From Dehalococcoidia bacterium (GTDB lineage Bacteria > Chloroflexota > Dehalococcoidia > SM23-28-2): DNA of 19,987 bases. The DNA lies in assembly GCA_022866185.1 (NCBI GenBank), contig JALHUG010000212.1, positions 1 through 19,987 on the forward strand, written 5' to 3'. How positions within the stretch are numbered: the stretch's first letter is position 1; each line of letters opens with the position of its first letter. Of this stretch, positions 6,901 through 13,299 are shown one piece after another. The position numbers and the translations under genes were made by a program. Under the pieces are notes generated by a model. The model was not told the origin of the DNA. It was given only the letters and a program-made list of their open reading frames with translations, and searched no databases.

Positions 6901-9900
6901 ACGCGCGGCCGGATTCGGTTAGCCCCTGGTATGCCTCAGCGATGTACTTCACGCCGCCGGACGCGGGCACTGCCGGCGCCGGCACCCTCGTCCGAGTGGG
7001 CCTGGACATCGGCGCTGCGGGCGTGGTCAATTTCAGCCTGAACGCCGACCCCCTGACTGCGTACGCGTCGGATGGCCTCATTCACCCGGTCACGCTCGGT
7101 ACGGGGATTCTGGCCATCAACCAGCCCTGCCCGCTGTCTGATGCGGACCTGAGCGTTGTCTCCGAGGTCACCAGCGCGCCCACCGAACTGGATGTCAGCC
7201 AGAATGGGACGCTGAGCGTGGACAGCACGGGCACCAACAACAGCACCGACCCCGTACAGGCGCGGATCAGCCACACGGTCACAGCGCCTGCTGGCTGCAG
7301 CGTGAACGGCGGCGCCTCGGCCAGCGACTCCTGGACAGGCGTCCTGGCAGGCGGCGCGAGCCAGGTGCTGAGCACGGACTTCACGATCCACTGCACGGAG
7401 GCCAGCACCCACACCTTTGTGGTGGACAACCTGGTCGAGCTGCTGGAGCCCGGCTACATTGACCCCAACCCCGCCAACGACACGGACACGATCAACGTGC
7501 CGGTTGCTATCCTGGCGGTCAGCGACATCAAGATCAACAGCTTCTCGGCGGTGTGGACCGGCTGGAAGATCGACAGCAACGGCGACACCATACCGGACCT
7601 CCCCGTCATTAACGTCGGCACGGACACGCCCGTCATCCTGCGCAAGGTGCTCCACAACAACGGCCCCTACGGACCGACCGATGTGACGCTGGCCAAGACG
7701 GCGGCCGTGCTGGTGGGCGACGCCACCGTAACGCCGGCCTATCACGAGGAGCAGGTCATTCTGCCGGTGAGCTCGGAGATCACGCTGGATGAGACGTTCA
7801 CCATCACCTGCCTCGATTCGTGGGTAGGGAAGACGGCCACGTTCAAGTTCGACAACGCGGTGACCCCCAAGGACTCCCACATTTCGGATCCCACGCCGCC
7901 GACCGCTACTACGACGTTCACTGCGCTGTGTGTGGCGCGCTTCACGCCGACCCTCACGGCAACCATCGACGAGGACGACGGCACCCTGAACCCGCCGGTG
8001 GATGACATCTGCATCCTGGGCCTGCCCTGCAAGACCCTGACCTCCCACGCCATTCCGGCCGACACGCCCAAGCAGCCGCTGTCCCTGATTCAGACGATGT
8101 GGCCTGCAGCAATCAACATCACCCCCGGCACCGCCGTCACCAACGGGTTGATCGTAGGGCAGAGCGTCTTCAGCGTGAAGGTCCACATCATGGGCTTTTC
8201 GACTGATTACCCGTGCACCAGGGACGACAACCCAAACGGCCTCGCGGGCACTGCGATACAGTACGATGCGTGCCTGCCGCCCGACATTGAGCCGGCATGT
8301 ACGCTGGACTACACAGGTGCATCGCTGTTCCCCGGTGCGGCGTCCCAAGTCAAGTGGCCGGTGCAACTGAATGCCATCCGCAACTACGTCGAAGGCTATC
8401 AGTACGTCGGCTCGCAGTTGTGGGCCCACTACGTTGGCACCACGGGTGCGCCTCTGAACATCCCGATCAACATCCTGGTGTGGCACCTGTCTCCCACCGA
8501 CCCGACGTGCGCGAATTGCTGGCTGGTCATTGGACAGACCGGCAACCCGGACAACGACTTCGACGGCTCGTGGGATGATGTCGCCGACGCCGACGACGAC
8601 ACCGGCGGCGTTGGCAGCTGCGGCGACGGCTTCGACAACGACAGGGACGGGCTTACCGACTTGGCTGACACCGCCGACTGCACCGTCACCTCCGACGAAG
8701 AGGGCGACAAGGTCAAGGACGGCAGGCCGCGCGACAACGCGCCCAACTACTGCAATGGCGTCAACAACCCGCCTAACTGCGCCGACAACTGCCCGGTGAA
8801 GGGCAACCCCGACCAGCTCGACAGCGACGGCGACGGAGTCGGCGATGTCTGTGACTACAACCCTACTGTCAACCAGGTTAGCGACAAGCCGTCGTTCGCC
8901 TGCACGCCGTACTCGTCCGACGTGCTGAGCCTGGGCGAGGGTGAGGTCTATGATCCGGAGCCGCCATACGAGCGCAGCGGTGAGACTCTGCGCACGTGCA
9001 CCGTGTCCGGCGACCACACCGTCACGGCCCTCCTGACTCGCCAGGACACGGGCGAGACCACGGAACTCCACGACACGATCACCTGCATCAGCGTTGCCCA
9101 GGTGGATCCTGACGAAGATGGCATCTGCACCCCCGGAGTACCAGGGGGAGGCCCTGTGTGCTCAGGCTCCGACAACTGCCCCTTCGAGGCTGAGGACTAT
9201 GACGGGTATGACACCGACGGCTGCCCCGATCCGGACAACGATGGCGACACCATAGTCGATGCCTGCATCGATCAGAATTTGGATGGATTGTGCGACCCTG
9301 GGCCTATCAGCGGCACACAGGACGCGCCCATCACCGCCAGCCAGCTCTATATGAGCCGGCCCAACGGGATGCCCGCTCCGCTCTGGCCCGCCATCCTGGA
9401 CAACTGTCGCGACACCGCCAACTCTGATCAGGCGGACGACGACGGCGACCGTATCGGCACCCTGTGCGATTCAATCAACAATCCGGACAACGACAATGAC
9501 GGCATCGTCAACGCCATAGACGGAGTAGTTCTCGGCGGGCACTTCCGCGACCAGTCCGCCTCCTGGTCTGAGAACTTCACCGATGCTCACCTGCCTCTGG
9601 GGGGGCCGACCTATGGGCGGACCTTTGGACGCCTAGTTGATCGGGCCGATCTTTCACTTGCGATTAGCGACCTCGTGCCGAACACAGACCAGGAGGGTGT
9701 GAGAATAGAGGCTTCCGGCGGAACTGGCACAGCCCAAGTATCTACCTGCGGGTTCGCGACGTTGAGCCTGACAGCGGGGAACGCAGTCAACGTAAGATGC
9801 GGCAGCGTGACAATTGAGGTTGTCTCTGGACCGGTAAGCGCAGAGTTCGGCGCAATAGAGGCTTTTTTCTCCACGGGGGCCTTGGCAACCGTAGAAGAGA

Positions 9901-10544
9901 CATCTCCCAATGTCTTCTTGGTGAGCAATTCTCCAAGCAGCTCGGGCTCCGTGCTCGTTGAAGACCAGCCCATTCCATCAGGGGGGTCACTTGAGGTGTG
10001 CAGCGGTGACAATGACTGCGACGATGATGACGTTCTGGACGGAGCGGACAACTGTCGTACGGCGGCAAACCCAGCGCAGACCAACACCGACGTCACGACT
10101 GACCCGCCAGGTGACCCTCTGGGCGACGCCTGCGATAGCTGTCCGTCGGTCGCCAACCTTGACCAGACCAACACCGACGCGAACCTGGAGGCAGCCGGCG
10201 CGTCGGTGGCAGGCGACTCGCTGGGCGATGCGTGCGATGACGATGACGACAACGATGGGTTCAGCGATGACGTTGAGATCTACCTGAACACTGTCGGGCT
10301 GGACAACTGCCCCAGCAGTCCGCCCGGCCCCGGCGGCGACGCCTGGCCTCTGGACATGAACAAGGACAAGCACCTCACCGTCGTGGGCGACGTCGCTGAG
10401 TATTCGGGGCGCATCGGGGCGACCGGCGGGCCGCCGCCCAGCCCCAACTGGCGGCTGCGGCTGGACCTCAACAAGGACAACCACCTCACCGTCGTGGGCG
10501 ACGTCGCCAACTTCGCGGGGATGATCGGGAAAGGTTGCACTTAG
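3999..10544 (+). CDS. Giant secreted TSP3-repeat protein with cohesin-like and dockerin-like modules
   Basis: A 2181-residue extracellular protein of unknown function. AGGAGGTG lies just before the ATG. Residues 1-29 form a signal peptide without a lipobox. The approximate order of modules is as follows. An undescribed beta-rich module (APDYN module) spans 46-268, with VNDGCP repeats at 270-330 and TSP3-type Asp repeats at 363-490. More Asp/VNDGCP repeats span 554-780, followed by a dockerin-like pair at 790-851. A cohesin-like domain at 871-1040 contains YDASLNYDNTKV. Two CARDB/DUF11-like Ig domains lie at 1045-1318, then a possible divergent APDYN copy at 1345-1510. TSP3 repeats at 1521-1620 and 1703-1842 bracket an Ig-like domain. 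A small beta domain at 1884-1996 is followed by TSP3 repeats, and a dockerin-like pair ends the protein at 2112-2181. By family knowledge the Asp repeats bind calcium. There is no transmembrane anchor or sortase motif, so attachment may be through cohesin-dockerin contacts (inference). Confidence 0.9.
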   Translation: MAGRHLVTLTVFALLALGVAVFASSGTGAGDYRPQNGYSVAPSAAGAVANSTLDVTIPAPDYNYEDSSMYTFVPVDWQLATGGEIPIGAGMGTLSSDSTLGLFNSACDAQVSPSFNLYNATVDTSNVLNEVDMAWLPANGAVPFAGWNSQLPDYLEGYPYFLNDMLDPDGAGPKLPLQPRARYAGHTQVVGRNILIEVVVLNPGQIAQLPGIKAQMVSGLGYVLLTVLNDPSQNNPFQGRWPDPVSDFCTPVKFTTTLFGTTQDNLATGWVNDGCPIAGAAAEAGAQCSNSIDDDGDTYVNDGCPQKGTRAETVGAECNNAVDDDGDPNPDESGFIVQRNAAAFTGVLGTGTHMSRTYSQSQRGADGDGIENDMDPCPYTLDPLWNPRVDCVVPGPGDQDCDGLPDSCDPEPTGAPDGGVDCAPGAPQNDCDLDGYNNRQDNCPLVANGQLQDNQADSDSDWMVLNADLGPSSDAIGDACDDSDDDGNEDFTGVGTCNDGIDNGPDGTVDGNDPNCIPYMDKADSAVNGNWGNQPGTGLYYHAMPWDAVCIGATDTDGDGYCDALEALLGSPTNSGSEADLTVGGVCDPDPGGANPSCCNNAVDDDADTRVNDGCPRAGGYIEAGAQCANAVSDDTPAPDAAEQTAGVAVNDGCPVIGVPESLVIDADITAFAQPQAKVAQSCNDGVDNDNDGLVDAADNGSLGCNPADASYAGDADRDGVPDAGDNCPTVWNPEQKNTDVVVNPPGDAQGDACDTDDDNDGFTDALEWYLGTDPLDSCPNVNNVIGRSDAWPLDITRSATITVIGDVTSYADNIGRTIAQDPSLRRLDLNGDGAVTAVNDLARFYRGMIPAVCNGGTPSPPSWSQGGSVSMDIDPEITDNSASTLGTVERCYEVTCPSANCTWDGVSSFDDTSDYNIDIIVTGDTQAPVAYDASLNYDNTKVHIAAPGTNPKIKMPAIGGGPTDLSDARPDSVSPWYASAMYFTPPDAGTAGAGTLVRVGLDIGAAGVVNFSLNADPLTAYASDGLIHPVTLGTGILAINQPCPLSDADLSVVSEVTSAPTELDVSQNGTLSVDSTGTNNSTDPVQARISHTVTAPAGCSVNGGASASDSWTGVLAGGASQVLSTDFTIHCTEASTHTFVVDNLVELLEPGYIDPNPANDTDTINVPVAILAVSDIKINSFSAVWTGWKIDSNGDTIPDLPVINVGTDTPVILRKVLHNNGPYGPTDVTLAKTAAVLVGDATVTPAYHEEQVILPVSSEITLDETFTITCLDSWVGKTATFKFDNAVTPKDSHISDPTPPTATTTFTALCVARFTPTLTATIDEDDGTLNPPVDDICILGLPCKTLTSHAIPADTPKQPLSLIQTMWPAAINITPGTAVTNGLIVGQSVFSVKVHIMGFSTDYPCTRDDNPNGLAGTAIQYDACLPPDIEPACTLDYTGASLFPGAASQVKWPVQLNAIRNYVEGYQYVGSQLWAHYVGTTGAPLNIPINILVWHLSPTDPTCANCWLVIGQTGNPDNDFDGSWDDVADADDDTGGVGSCGDGFDNDRDGLTDLADTADCTVTSDEEGDKVKDGRPRDNAPNYCNGVNNPPNCADNCPVKGNPDQLDSDGDGVGDVCDYNPTVNQVSDKPSFACTPYSSDVLSLGEGEVYDPEPPYERSGETLRTCTVSGDHTVTALLTRQDTGETTELHDTITCISVAQVDPDEDGICTPGVPGGGPVCSGSDNCPFEAEDYDGYDTDGCPDPDNDGDTIVDACIDQNLDGLCDPGPISGTQDAPITASQLYMSRPNGMPAPLWPAILDNCRDTANSDQADDDGDRIGTLCDSINNPDNDNDGIVNAIDGVVLGGHFRDQSASWSENFTDAHLPLGGPTYGRTFGRLVDRADLSLAISDLVPNTDQEGVRIEASGGTGTAQVSTCGFATLSLTAGNAVNVRCGSVTIEVVSGPVSAEFGAIEAFFSTGALATVEETSPNVFLVSNSPSSSGSVLVEDQPIPSGGSLEVCSGDNDCDDDDVLDGADNCRTAANPAQTNTDVTTDPPGDPLGDACDSCPSVANLDQTNTDANLEAAGASVAGDSLGDACDDDDDNDGFSDDVEIYLNTVGLDNCPSSPPGPGGDAWPLDMNKDKHLTVVGDVAEYSGRIGATGGPPPSPNWRLRLDLNKDNHLTVVGDVANFAGMIGKGCT
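4137..4800 (+). other. APDYN module, copy A (shared with the 866-residue protein)
   Basis: This encodes roughly residues 46-268 of the giant protein. Landmarks in order are APDYN, PVDW, STLGLFNSAC, DTSNV, YPYFLND, PRARYAGH, a hydrophobic strand around ILIEVVVLNPG, FCTPVKF and FGTTQDN. Each has a counterpart in the same order in the protein encoded at 16784-19384. I know of no named family with this set of landmarks. Confidence 0.8.
4809..5965 (+). repeat. VNDGCP protein repeats (four copies, two blocks)
   Basis: The motif VNDGCP begins at 4809, 4896, 5829 and 5946. The usual unit reads G-A-(Q/E)-C-x-N-x-(V/I)-D-D-D-x-D-x-x-VNDGCP, about 29 residues in the first block. Acidic DDD(G/A)D segments resemble Ca-binding loops, and two conserved Cys per unit suggest disulfides outside the cell. 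Confidence 0.8.
6366..6551 (+). other. Dockerin-like module 1 (internal), partly degenerate
   Basis: Residues 790-851 of the giant protein contain two units: DAWPLDITRSATITVIGDV, then LDLNGDGAVTAVNDLARFY. The second keeps a D-x-N-x-D-G loop. The first has lost most ligand residues. It resembles the C-terminal module at 10332-10541 in layout and in the DAWPLD lead-in. Confidence 0.65.
6609..7116 (+). other. Cohesin-like domain
   Basis: About 170 residues after dockerin-like module 1 read as a beta-sandwich: SMDIDP, LGTVERC, a strand YNIDIIVTG, then YDASLNYDNTKVHI, and later GTLVRVGLDIGAAGVVNFSL with a closing strand GTGILAIN. The pattern of Asn-Tyr-Asp after a hydrophobic strand and a late A-x-G-V-x-x-F-S segment is typical of cohesins. 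The assignment is by pattern only. Confidence 0.55.
8031..8530 (+). other. Possible divergent APDYN module, copy C
   Basis: The segment around VEGYQYVGSQLWAHYVG, then APLNIPINILVWHLSP, resembles the PRAR...LNIPLNFVLFEPG part of the module in the other two copies. The N-terminal APDYN landmark itself is absent. Like copies A and B it is followed by Asp-rich repeats. Confidence 0.35.
10332..10541 (+). other. Dockerin-like module 2 (C-terminal)
   Basis: The last 70 residues contain two near-identical units, DMNKDKHLTVVGDVAEYSG and DLNKDNHLTVVGDVANFAG, separated by about 23 residues and preceded by DAWPL. Each has an EF-hand-like D-x-N-x-D loop and a helix start, the layout of dockerins. A C-terminal position is usual for dockerins. 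Confidence 0.75.
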
Positions 10545-10622
10545 GACACCGCACACGAAGCCTGCATCGTGTCGCGTTAGGCCTGCACTGGCCCTTTTGA
10601 CAAGAACTGGACGCAGTCTTTC

Positions 10623-10697
10623 GGCCTGGAAGCTCACAGGAGGAGTCCCGGACTTCTAATCCGGGAGTCGTGGGTTCGAATCCCACCCGGCCCGCCA
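10623..10697 (+). tRNA. tRNA-Arg (UCU), abnormal 5' half; possibly a pseudo-tRNA
   Basis: The anticodon arm CCGGA-CTTCTAA-TCCGG gives anticodon UCU. The T-arm GTGGG-TTCGAAT-CCCAC, acceptor 3' strand CCGGCCC, discriminator G and encoded CCA are all canonical. The 5' side is not: the acceptor 5' strand GGCCTGG leaves a C-C mismatch at pair 3-70, position 8 is A and not the near-invariant U, and the D-loop is only 7 nt. No proper promoter is visible; a TTGACA at 10597 lies too close to the 5' end. It could be a working but atypical tRNA, a pseudogene, or an attachment-site relic carrying the 3' part of a tRNA. Confidence 0.65.
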
Positions 10698-10805
10698 GGG
10701 GACCTCACCGGCAGGGAGGTCATCGGGTGGCTGCCTTAGGTTCCTCGCTGCCCAGACGGGTCGGCTAGAGCATGACCCTCACCGCTTGCGCTCGTCCGCG
10801 AAGTA

Positions 10806-11456
10806 TCAGTCCAGAAGCCCCAGCTTCGCTGCGTATGCTGCAGCCTCCGACCGTCGCGACAGCCCCAGCTTGTCCAAGATGTGGCTCACGTGGTTGCGGG
10901 CGGTGTGATCGCTGATGACCAGGGCCTCGGCGATCTCGCGATTGGTGCGCCCCCTGGCTATAAGGAGGAGCACCTCTTTCTCGCGGTCTGATAGTGGGTC
11001 GTCTTTCTTGGCCGAGGCTGAAAGCTCCACCAGCCGGTCCAGCACGGGCTTCGTCACCGATGGATCGAGAAGTGATTCGCCCCGACCTACCGTCTGCAAT
11101 CCTGAGATGAGCTGCGAGCGTCCCACGTTCTTCATCAGATAGCCTGAGGCCCCCGCGAGAAGGGCTGACACCACTGTCTCTCGCTCGCCGTAGGACGAGA
11201 ACATCAGCACCCGAGTCTCCGGCAAGCTGCTACGTATCTCGCGGCAGGCCTCAATCCCTCCGACATCGCCCTCCTCGCCTAGCCGCACGTCCAGCAGGAC
11301 AACGTCCGGCTTCAGGGCAAGAGCGCTCTCCACTGCCTCCCTCGCCGTCCCCGCCTCGCCAACGACCTGGATGCTTTCCTCGCTCTCCAGGACCGCCTGT
11401 AGGCCAGCCCGTACGACCTCGTGGTCGTCCACCACGAGCACTCGCAGTACGCTCAT
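10806..11456 (-). CDS. NarL/LuxR-family response regulator
   Basis: A 216-residue DNA-binding regulator. The receiver domain (about 1-120) has acidic residues Asp10 and Asp11, phosphoacceptor Asp56 (LLDVR), Ser87/88 and Lys109 (YLMKN). The LuxR-type helix-turn-helix spans about 155-199 (LSDREKEV, GRTNREIAEALVISDHTARN). Its ATG overlaps the stop of the kinase gene by 4 nt (ATGA), so the two should be translated together and the kinase is the obvious phosphodonor. Targets are not known; the divergent membrane-protein operon from 12942 and the giant secreted-protein gene are the nearest candidates. About 110 nt between its stop and the tRNA-Arg gene hold only a short inverted repeat without a U-tract. 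Confidence 0.93.
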   Translation of the reverse strand: MSVLRVLVVDDHEVVRAGLQAVLESEESIQVVGEAGTAREAVESALALKPDVVLLDVRLGEEGDVGGIEACREIRSSLPETRVLMFSSYGERETVVSALLAGASGYLMKNVGRSQLISGLQTVGRGESLLDPSVTKPVLDRLVELSASAKKDDPLSDREKEVLLLIARGRTNREIAEALVISDHTARNHVSHILDKLGLSRRSEAAAYAAKLGLLD

Positions 11457-12721
11457 GCTTCACCTGCCGGCAACTTCGACCGCACCGTCGTCCCCTTGCC
11501 GGGAGCGCTCTCGATGGCCACCTCGCCGCCCAACTCCTGCGCTCGCTGCTGCATGTTCCGCAGGCCCCGGCCGAGCCTCTCCCTGGTCGAGAAGCCCACT
11601 CCATTGTCGCACACTTCCAGGCACACTGACCGGTCGTCGAAGGTCAGTCGCATGTCGATCTCTGAGGCCTGAGCGTGGCGGTAGACGTTGGCCAGAGCCT
11701 CCTGAGCGATGCGGTACAAGGCCGTGCCAGCAGTTACAGACAACGGCCGCTCCTGCCCCACCACCTCCAAGCGCACCGCCAGGCCCGACACGGCGGTGAA
11801 TTCCCGTATCTGACTCCTTAGCGCCGCCGACACGCTGGCCTCTCCTCGCAACAACGGCTTCAGGTCGAAGATGTAGTGGCGCACCTCCAGCAGCGTCTGC
11901 TTGGCCAGCACCACCAGCCTGCCCAACCGATCGCTCAGGCCTCGCTCGTCGGTCGCCATGTCCGCGGCCGTCTCCAGATTCAAAGAGATCATGTAGATAG
12001 ACTGGGCGATGCCGTCGTGTATCTCCCGCGCAATGCGGCTGCGCTCCTCCTGGGCGATCAGTTGCTCTCTCTCCTCCTGAAGGCGGATGTTCTCCGCCAG
12101 CGCCTGTCGCGCCGTTTCTCGCTCCGCTGCCAGTTGGCGGGCCATCCAGCCGAAAAACTGCACCACTATCGCCACCAGGAATGGGGTCGCCAGGAAGACG
12201 ATGAAGTTGTTGAGCTCGCCCCGCAGCCAGGGACCGTCGGCTCCCTCGCCAGCCGTCGCCAAGATCACGATGTAGGTCCCCACGAAGCCCAGGGCCAGCA
12301 GCAAGTTGGCCCGCAGTCCGACAATGGACGAAATCACCAGCAAGGACGACACCGCATACAGGTAGTACGGGCTGTCCCAACCACCACTGAGGTGCACAAC
12401 GCCGAGGGCAATAGACACGTCGACCAGGCTCATCACCAGTATGTCGTTCACCTCGCCTACCCAGCGGCGGAACAGCGAGCGCACGTAGGGCCGCATAAGG
12501 GGAAGGTAGAGCGTGACCGCCCCGTTTTCAGCCAGGGTGACGAGCAGGAGCACCGGCTCCCGTTGCACGTTGACCTCGGGCAGGATGCCCAGGGCGACGA
12601 TGAACGCCGCGACGCCCCAGGCAGCCCAGCGCACGCCGCACAAGAACAGCGCCACGCCGGTAGGTCGCTCCCGCTGCCACCACCAGCGCACCGGGTCGAA
12701 CAGCCCCTTGGGTCGGGCCAT
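11453..12721 (-). CDS. Membrane histidine kinase (DegS/NarX/DesK-type, HisKA_3)
   Basis: A 422-residue sensor kinase. Residues about 20-195 contain five or six hydrophobic segments with short loops and no large extracellular domain, so the signal is probably sensed in or near the membrane. A coiled linker (195-225) leads to the HisKA_3 site REIHDGIAQ with His235. The ATPase domain follows: QEALANVYRHA (340-350), DNGVGF (372-377), GRGLRNM (384-390) and GKGT (408-411). The frame is open to 12862, but a promoter at 12777-12805 rules out that start. I prefer ATG 12721 with GGCGAGG upstream; ATG 12753 or 12747 are alternatives. It overlaps the regulator gene by 4 nt. Confidence 0.92.
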   Translation of the reverse strand: MARPKGLFDPVRWWWQRERPTGVALFLCGVRWAAWGVAAFIVALGILPEVNVQREPVLLLVTLAENGAVTLYLPLMRPYVRSLFRRWVGEVNDILVMSLVDVSIALGVVHLSGGWDSPYYLYAVSSLLVISSIVGLRANLLLALGFVGTYIVILATAGEGADGPWLRGELNNFIVFLATPFLVAIVVQFFGWMARQLAAERETARQALAENIRLQEEREQLIAQEERSRIAREIHDGIAQSIYMISLNLETAADMATDERGLSDRLGRLVVLAKQTLLEVRHYIFDLKPLLRGEASVSAALRSQIREFTAVSGLAVRLEVVGQERPLSVTAGTALYRIAQEALANVYRHAQASEIDMRLTFDDRSVCLEVCDNGVGFSTRERLGRGLRNMQQRAQELGGEVAIESAPGKGTTVRSKLPAGEA

Positions 12722-12776
12722 CTGAGCCTCGCCCTGGTCTCCTGCAACTGGCATAATCATCGGAAAGAGCGACAGC

Positions 12777-12805
12777 AGTTTAGCAGTGCATGAGCGCGCC
12801 GTCAA
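12777..12805 (-). promoter_or_regulatory. Predicted sigma70-type promoter of the kinase/regulator operon
   Basis: On the minus strand TTGACG (12805-12800) and TAAACT (12782-12777) are separated by exactly 17 bp. Transcription would begin near 12770, just upstream of the candidate kinase start codons. The region 12806-12941 between this and the divergent gene shows no clear plus-strand promoter. Confidence 0.65.
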
Positions 12806-12941
12806 ACGCGTCCGATGGTACATATGCCCCACGCTAACTTGGGTACGCACGCACCACAGCAATTTGAGACATCCGCACCTTGGTGGGCCGCCGCCGTGGC
12901 CCTAGGCTGGAGGCAGGTACAAAGAGAAGGAGGGAACGGGA

Positions 12942-13289
12942 GTGATTCGGGTAGAAAAGCCAGCGATGTCGCAGCAAGCGGTGGCCGCGGCCAAGGGCAT
13001 TGGCGCCGTCATAGCGGGCCTCGTTCTGGGGCACGGCCTGATCTGGGGGACCGTCTTTCTGGCCTATCTCCTCAATGAACATATGCAGGCCCAAGATTTC
13101 GCCCAGCGCGTATTCCTGAGCGGCCTGCTCCTCGGCCTGGCCCTGATGGGTCTACTGCTATCCGCCGCTGGCATGGCCGCCCGCCGCTCGCCCGGCTGGC
13201 TAGCGGCCTTCCTGCTGGGCGCCGCCGCGGCGCCGCCGCTCACTCTGTTCGCTTTCTTCGTTCTCTCCTATTGCTGGGGCTGCGACTAG
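12942..13289 (+). CDS. Small membrane protein, unknown function
   Basis: A 115-residue protein with three predicted membrane helices (about 18-43, 58-80 and 84-110) and short loops. The last residues are CWGCD, a C-x-x-C that could bind metal or form a disulfide. AAGGAGG (12926 onward) lies about 8 nt before the GTG start; an in-frame ATG eight codons later is an alternative. I recognise no family. The next gene begins 10 nt after its stop, so it probably heads an operon of membrane proteins. It is divergent from the sensor kinase. Confidence 0.75.
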   Translation: MIRVEKPAMSQQAVAAAKGIGAVIAGLVLGHGLIWGTVFLAYLLNEHMQAQDFAQRVFLSGLLLGLALMGLLLSAAGMAARRSPGWLAAFLLGAAAAPPLTLFAFFVLSYCWGCD

Positions 13290-13299
13290 GGGGTATGCC

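Noticed and set aside
4047..9071. Three long open frames on the minus strand opposite the giant gene (4047-5624, 5739-6830, 6936-9071).
   Set aside because: They mirror the GAC/GGC/AAC-rich codons of the Asp repeats, giving Val/Ala/Gly/Arg-rich proteins with no recognisable domain. The plus-strand gene has a ribosome binding site, signal peptide and domain homology.
4809..10320. Repetitive GAC/GGC-rich DNA considered as a CRISPR or non-coding tandem array.
   Set aside because: The spacing is irregular, the repeats are conserved at protein level in one frame, and no constant DNA repeat with unique spacers exists.
10597..10625. TTGACA at 10597 as the -35 of a promoter for tRNA-Arg.
   Set aside because: A -10 at the proper distance would fall inside the tRNA, and the bases there (TTCGGC) do not fit.
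10701..10721. Inverted repeat GACCTC/GAGGTC downstream of tRNA-Arg, considered as a terminator.
   Set aside because: The stem is only 6 bp with a 9-nt loop and no U-tract on either strand.
12722..12862. A longer kinase beginning at 12862.
   Set aside because: The predicted promoter (12777-12805) lies downstream of that start, and the extra residues do not resemble coding sequence of the family.
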